A stretch of 64,000 bases of DNA from Variovorax sp. OV329 (GTDB taxonomy: Bacteria > Pseudomonadota > Gammaproteobacteria > Burkholderiales > Burkholderiaceae_C). The translations under genes were made by a program, and so were the position numbers. The stretch is from NCBI RefSeq assembly GCF_900114785.1, contig NZ_FOUG01000001.1, positions 62,001 through 126,000 of the forward strand, given 5' to 3'. The notes beneath the pieces are model-generated. The model had not been told where the DNA came from and did no database searches. It worked only from the letters and a program-made list of their open reading frames with translations. Shown piece by piece: positions 60,459 through 64,000 of this stretch. Within the stretch, counting starts at the first letter, position 1. Each line of letters begins with the position of its first letter.

Positions 60459-61262
60459 ATGAGCTTGCGATTCGCATTGATCGGCTGCGGTGCCATCGGC
60501 ATCTCGGTGCTGGAACTGCTGAAGGATGACGCGGACCTGTCGGTCGCGGCCATCGTGGTGCCCGAGGAAGGCATGCCCGCCGCACGCGAGGCCGGTGCCC
60601 GACTGGCGCCCGGCGCGGCGGTGGTGTCCAGCGTGCCGCTGGCCGGCATCGACCTGGTGGTGGAGGCCGCCGGCCATGCCGCTATCGAGCAGCATGTGCT
60701 GCCGGCGCTGCGCCGTGGCACGCCTGCGGTGGTTGCATCCGTTGGCGCGCTGTCGGCGCCCGGGTTGGTGGAGGCGGTCGAGCGTGCCGCCGTGACCGGC
60801 AAGACGCAGGTGCAGCTCATCGCCGGCGCCATCGGTGCCATCGATGCGCTGGCCGCGGCCCGCATCGGCGGCCTGGACAAGGTGCTCTACACCGGCCGCA
60901 AGCCGCCGCATGCCTGGAAGGGCACGCCGGCCGAGCAGGGCCGCGACCTGGCCGCGCTCCAGGAAGAAGTGGTGATCTTCGAGGGCAGCGCCCGCGAGGC
61001 CGCCACGCTCTATCCGAAGAACGCCAACGTGGCGGCCACCGTGTCGCTGGCCGGCCTGGGCCTGGACAAGACCTTCGTGCGCCTGATCGCCGACCCCGCC
61101 GTGACCGAGAACGTCCACACGGTGGAAGCCTTGGGTGCCTTCGGCCGCTTCGAGCTGACCATGCGCAACCAGGCGCTGGCCGCCAATCCCAAGACCTCCG
61201 CGCTCACCGTCTACAGCGCCGTGCGCGCGCTGCGCAACCGCGTCGCGCCGCTGGCCATCTGA
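60459..61262 (+). CDS. L-aspartate dehydrogenase family protein
   Basis: 267 residues. NAD site RFALIGCGAIGISVLELL; DUF108-type C-terminal domain with LYPKNANVAATVSLAG and ENVHTVEALGAFG, the His-bearing stretch of aspartate dehydrogenases. Family activity is NAD(P)-dependent deamination of aspartate to iminoaspartate/oxaloacetate, or the reverse. No nadA or nadC neighbours, so it is a catabolic-cluster member rather than part of NAD synthesis. Nine bases after the ThDP gene. Confidence 0.87.
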   Translation: MSLRFALIGCGAIGISVLELLKDDADLSVAAIVVPEEGMPAAREAGARLAPGAAVVSSVPLAGIDLVVEAAGHAAIEQHVLPALRRGTPAVVASVGALSAPGLVEAVERAAVTGKTQVQLIAGAIGAIDALAAARIGGLDKVLYTGRKPPHAWKGTPAEQGRDLAALQEEVVIFEGSAREAATLYPKNANVAATVSLAGLGLDKTFVRLIADPAVTENVHTVEALGAFGRFELTMRNQALAANPKTSALTVYSAVRALRNRVAPLAI

Positions 61263-61272
61263 GAACGCCACC

Positions 61273-62748
61273 ATGATTTCCAACGAACTCCTTCCCATCA
61301 ACATCGCCGGCGAATGGCGCCTGGGCGGCGGCGACGTCTACGAGAGCCTGTACCCCGCCAACGGCGAGCCCATCGCCCGCCTGAAGGCCGCGAGCCTGGC
61401 CGACGTGGAAGAGGCCATCACCCGCGCCCACGAGGCCTTCCGCACCAGCGGCTGGGCGATGATGCTGCCGCACCTGCGCGCCTCGGTGCTGCACCGAGTG
61501 GCGGCCCTGATCCGCGAGCAGGCCGAGGACCTGGCGCAGAAGCAGCGCCTGGACAACGGCAAGCCCATCAGCGAGACCCGTGCCCTGGTCGCCAGCGCGG
61601 CAGGCACCTTCCAGTTCTTCGCCGCCGCGCTGGAGACGCTGGAAGACACCATCACGCCATCGCGCGGCCCCTTCGTGACGATGAGCGTGCACGAGCCCAT
61701 GGGCGTGGTGGCGGCCATCACGCCGTGGAACTCGCCCATCGCCAGCGAGGCGCAGAAGCTCGCGCCGGCCCTGGCCGCGGGAAACGCCGTGGTGGTCAAG
61801 CCCGCCGAAGTCACGCCGCTGATGGCACTGGAACTGGCGCGCATCTGCGAAGCCGCCGGCGTGCCCAAGGGCATCATCAGCGTGCTGCCGGGCAAGGGCT
61901 CGGTGATCGGCGACGCCATCACCAAGCATCCGCTGGTCAAGCGCGTGTCCTTCACCGGCGGCACCACCACCGGCAAGCACATCGCCCACATCGCGGCCGA
62001 CAAGATGATGCCGGTGTCGCTGGAGCTGGGCGGCAAGTCGCCCACCATGGTGCTGGAAGACGCCGACCTGGACCACGCGGTGGCCGGCGTGCTTTACGGC
62101 ATCTTCAGCTCCTCGGGCGAGTCGTGCATCGCGGGCTCGCGCCTCTTTGTCGCGCGCAGCATCTACGACGAGTTCGTCACCCGCCTGGCCGAAGCCGCCA
62201 AGCTGCTGCGCGTGGGCGATCCGGCCTCGGAAAGCACGCAGATGGGCCCGCTCATCACGGCGAAGCACCGCGAGAGCATCGAGCGCTACGTGGCGCTGGG
62301 CGTGTCCGAGGGCGCGCACATCCGCACCGGCGGCGTGCGCCCGCACGGCGAGGGCCGCGACAACGGCTACTACTACACCCCCACCATCCTCGAAGGCCTG
62401 ACGAACAGCGCCCGCACTACGCAGGAAGAGATCTTCGGCCCGGTGCTGGTGGCCATGCCCTTCGACAGCGAAGAGAAGCTGATCGAGGAAGCCAACGACA
62501 GCGTCTACGCCCTGGCGGCCGGCGTGTGGAGCCGCGACTTCAAGCGCGCCTGGCGCCTGGGCCGCGCGGTGCAGGCCGGCACCGTCTGGGTCAACACCTA
62601 CAAGCAGTTCTCCGTCTCCACGCCCTTCGGCGGCTGGCGCGACTCGGGCCTGGGCCGCGAGAAGGGCCGCGAGGGCATCTTCCAGTACATGGAGCAGAAG
62701 AGCATGTACTGGGGCACCAACGAACAACCCCTGCCCTGGAGCAAGTGA
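61273..62748 (+). CDS. NAD(P)-dependent aldehyde dehydrogenase
   Basis: 491 residues. ITPWNSPI cofactor loop, general base Glu251 in ELGGKS, nucleophile Cys285 in SSGESCIAGSR, C-terminal NTYKQFSVSTPFGGWRDSGL. A complete ALDH-family enzyme, close to betaine- or salicylaldehyde-type members in layout. Likely oxidises the aldehyde produced by the ThDP enzyme or hydrolase. Ten bases after the aspartate dehydrogenase gene; two bases before the VOC gene. Confidence 0.92.
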   Translation: MISNELLPINIAGEWRLGGGDVYESLYPANGEPIARLKAASLADVEEAITRAHEAFRTSGWAMMLPHLRASVLHRVAALIREQAEDLAQKQRLDNGKPISETRALVASAAGTFQFFAAALETLEDTITPSRGPFVTMSVHEPMGVVAAITPWNSPIASEAQKLAPALAAGNAVVVKPAEVTPLMALELARICEAAGVPKGIISVLPGKGSVIGDAITKHPLVKRVSFTGGTTTGKHIAHIAADKMMPVSLELGGKSPTMVLEDADLDHAVAGVLYGIFSSSGESCIAGSRLFVARSIYDEFVTRLAEAAKLLRVGDPASESTQMGPLITAKHRESIERYVALGVSEGAHIRTGGVRPHGEGRDNGYYYTPTILEGLTNSARTTQEEIFGPVLVAMPFDSEEKLIEEANDSVYALAAGVWSRDFKRAWRLGRAVQAGTVWVNTYKQFSVSTPFGGWRDSGLGREKGREGIFQYMEQKSMYWGTNEQPLPWSK

Positions 62749-62749
62749 C

Positions 62750-63721
62750 ATGAGCGTTTTGGGCATCGACCAGATCACCTACGCGGCGGACGACCTTCCG
62801 GCCTGCCGCACCTTCTTCCAGGACTGGGGCCTCGCGCTCCAATCCGAGAGCGCAGACGGACTCGTCTTCGAATGCCTCAACGGCTGCCGCGTGCTGGTGG
62901 CCTCCCTGTCCAAGCCCGGCCTGCCGCCGGCGATGGAGGAGGGGCCGACTCTGCGCGAAGTCGTGTGGGGCGTGCAGAGCAATGCCGACCTCGATCGCTA
63001 CGCCGCTGCAATCAAGGATGCACCAGGCTTCTTCGATGCTGAAGTGGACGGCGCACGCCGCATCGGCTGCATCGACCCCAACGGCCTGGCAGTGCGCCTG
63101 CAGGTCACGCGCAAGCGCGACATCGAGATCGACTGCGGTGCGATGAACACCTGGAGCACCAAGGCCCGCATCAACCAGCCCGCACCCATCTACGAGCGCG
63201 CCACGCCCATCGAGGTGGGCCATGTGGTGTTCTTCACCAACGACGTGGCAGCCACCAGCGCCTTCTACCGCGACCACTTCGGCTTCGTGAGCTCGGACAG
63301 CTATCCCAAGCGCGGCGCCTTCATGCGCTGCGCGCCGGACGGCGGCCACCACGACCTGTTCCTGCTGCAACTGCCCTCGGGCAAGCGCGGGTTGAACCAT
63401 GTGGCCTTCACCGTGCGCGACATCCACGAGGTGTTCGGCGGCGGCCTGCACTTCTCGCGCAAGGGCTGGGAAACGCAGCTGGGCCCGGGCCGCCACCCGG
63501 TGTCCTCGGCCTACTTCTGGTACTTCAAGAACCCGGCCGGCGGCCTCATCGAGTACTACGCCGACGAGGACCAGCTCACCGCCGACTGGCAGCCGCGCGA
63601 GTTCGAGCCCGGCCCGACGGTGTTCGCCGAATGGGCCGTCGATGGCGGCCTGGACGGCAACACGCGCCGCCAGAAGAACGCGGAAGGACCCAAGGGCGCC
63701 TTCCTCACCGAAAAGAAATAA
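62750..63721 (+). CDS. Two-domain VOC protein, extradiol-dioxygenase-like
   Basis: 323 residues, two vicinal-oxygen-chelate modules. The C-terminal module keeps a metal triad: His in VGHVVFFTND, His in GLNHVAFTV and Glu in GGLIEYYAD, as in type I extradiol dioxygenases. The N-terminal module is degenerate. It may cleave a ring or enediol substrate of the pathway; a glyoxalase-like role is the alternative. Begins two bases after the ALDH stop. Confidence 0.83.
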   Translation: MSVLGIDQITYAADDLPACRTFFQDWGLALQSESADGLVFECLNGCRVLVASLSKPGLPPAMEEGPTLREVVWGVQSNADLDRYAAAIKDAPGFFDAEVDGARRIGCIDPNGLAVRLQVTRKRDIEIDCGAMNTWSTKARINQPAPIYERATPIEVGHVVFFTNDVAATSAFYRDHFGFVSSDSYPKRGAFMRCAPDGGHHDLFLLQLPSGKRGLNHVAFTVRDIHEVFGGGLHFSRKGWETQLGPGRHPVSSAYFWYFKNPAGGLIEYYADEDQLTADWQPREFEPGPTVFAEWAVDGGLDGNTRRQKNAEGPKGAFLTEKK

Positions 63722-63739
63722 CCCGAACCGCAGCAAGCC

Positions 63740-64000
63740 ATGACCCGTCTTTCCGTTCTCGCCAAGTCCCTCGCCGCTTCCTTCGCCTTGGCGCTGGCCT
63801 TCGCCCCTGCGCATGCGCAGACCGATGCGCAGAAGCAGCTGGCCTCCGGCCCCTTCAATATCGTCTCGCCCTTCCCGGCGGGCGGCCCGGTGGACACGCT
63901 GGCGCGCGTGCTGGCCGAGGGCCTGAACAAGCGCTACGGCCAGGTGGCAGTGGTGGAGAACTCGGCGGGCGCGGCCGGCAACATCGGCATGGACAAGGTC
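63740..64000 (+). CDS. Second Bug/TctC-type binding protein (cut by window end)
   Basis: First 87 codons only. Signal peptide LAKSLAASFALALAFAPA ending AHAQ, then the Bug motif FNIVSPFPAGGPVDTLARVL and VENSAGAAGNIGMDKV. Same family as 53766-54755 but a different sequence, closing the operon with a second uptake or sensing protein. Confidence 0.88.
   Translation, partial: MTRLSVLAKSLAASFALALAFAPAHAQTDAQKQLASGPFNIVSPFPAGGPVDTLARVLAEGLNKRYGQVAVVENSAGAAGNIGMDKV

Noticed and set aside
60459..61262. NadX for NAD biosynthesis
   Set aside because: No nadA or nadC nearby, and the gene is embedded in a catabolic operon with ALDH and ThDP enzymes.
1..64000. CRISPR array or retron-like repeats
   Set aside because: No regularly spaced identical repeats were seen beyond the iteron cluster at 8243-8427, whose units are too short and unevenly spaced for CRISPR. 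No reverse transcriptase or Cas-like protein is present.

Overview
The window comes from a high-GC beta-proteobacterium, most likely Burkholderiales/Comamonadaceae of the Variovorax-Acidovorax kind. I infer this from the G/C-rich third positions, two Bug/TctC-type periplasmic binding proteins, an IclR-controlled catabolic operon, an orphan type VI phospholipase D effector and the general gene content. The species cannot be fixed from sequence reading alone. Most of the window is chromosomal backbone plus accessory islands.

Layout. (a) 54-2109: a DUF6064 membrane protein, a Tat-exported aldo/keto reductase and a small exported Cys-containing protein. (b) 2118-13293: an 11.2 kb integrated element in the 3' end of tRNA-Gly(CCC), bounded by a 20-bp direct repeat. 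It carries a P4-type integrase, an AlpA-like regulator, a Toprim primase, a RepA-like helicase next to an iteron cluster (probable origin), a low-GC two-TM membrane protein, several unknown small genes, an HK97-fold major capsid protein with two coupled small genes, a sigma region 4-like protein and a GNAT acetyltransferase. There is no portal, terminase, protease or tail gene, so it looks like a phage satellite with a lone capsid gene rather than a decayed prophage. This is the most interesting part of the window. (c) 14289-26481: a lipid-linked glycan locus (two NAD-dependent epimerase/reductases, a GMC-type FAD oxidoreductase, a HAD-UbiA polyprenyl-phosphate transferase fusion, GT2, DUF2304, three multi-TM GT-C-like proteins and two four-TM flippase-like proteins). 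The set resembles polyprenyl-phosphate pentose (arabinose-type) synthesis and transfer. (d) 26466-40383: mixed envelope and regulatory genes (lipoprotein, L,D-transpeptidase, response regulator with hybrid kinase, LysR with NAD(P)-binding protein, SGNH protein, outer-membrane barrel, methyltransferase, LuxR, Crp/Fnr, DUF6351 lipoprotein). (e) 40577-47797: alaS followed by overlapping membrane-protein, PrsW, ketopantoate reductase and ClsC-type lipoprotein genes. (f) 47972-52829: a lower-GC island with a Tle5-type phospholipase D effector and two tandem Sel1-repeat immunity candidates. (g) 52834-64000: an amino-acid-type binding protein, then a long same-strand catabolic operon (Bug protein, SDR, cupin, alpha/beta hydrolase, IclR, atypical SDR, ThDP enzyme, aspartate dehydrogenase, aldehyde dehydrogenase, VOC dioxygenase-like protein, second Bug protein running off the end).

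How the parts work together. In the satellite, genes are joined by ATGA/TGATG stop-start overlaps in two blocks: a replication block (small ORF, primase, helicase) and a capsid block (57-aa protein, capsid, 119-aa protein). In the last operon, uptake proteins flank a set of enzymes that could hydrolyse, oxidise, deaminate and cleave an unidentified amino- or keto-acid-like substrate. No CRISPR array, rRNA or complete prophage was seen. All functions are assigned by reading motifs; no database search was run.
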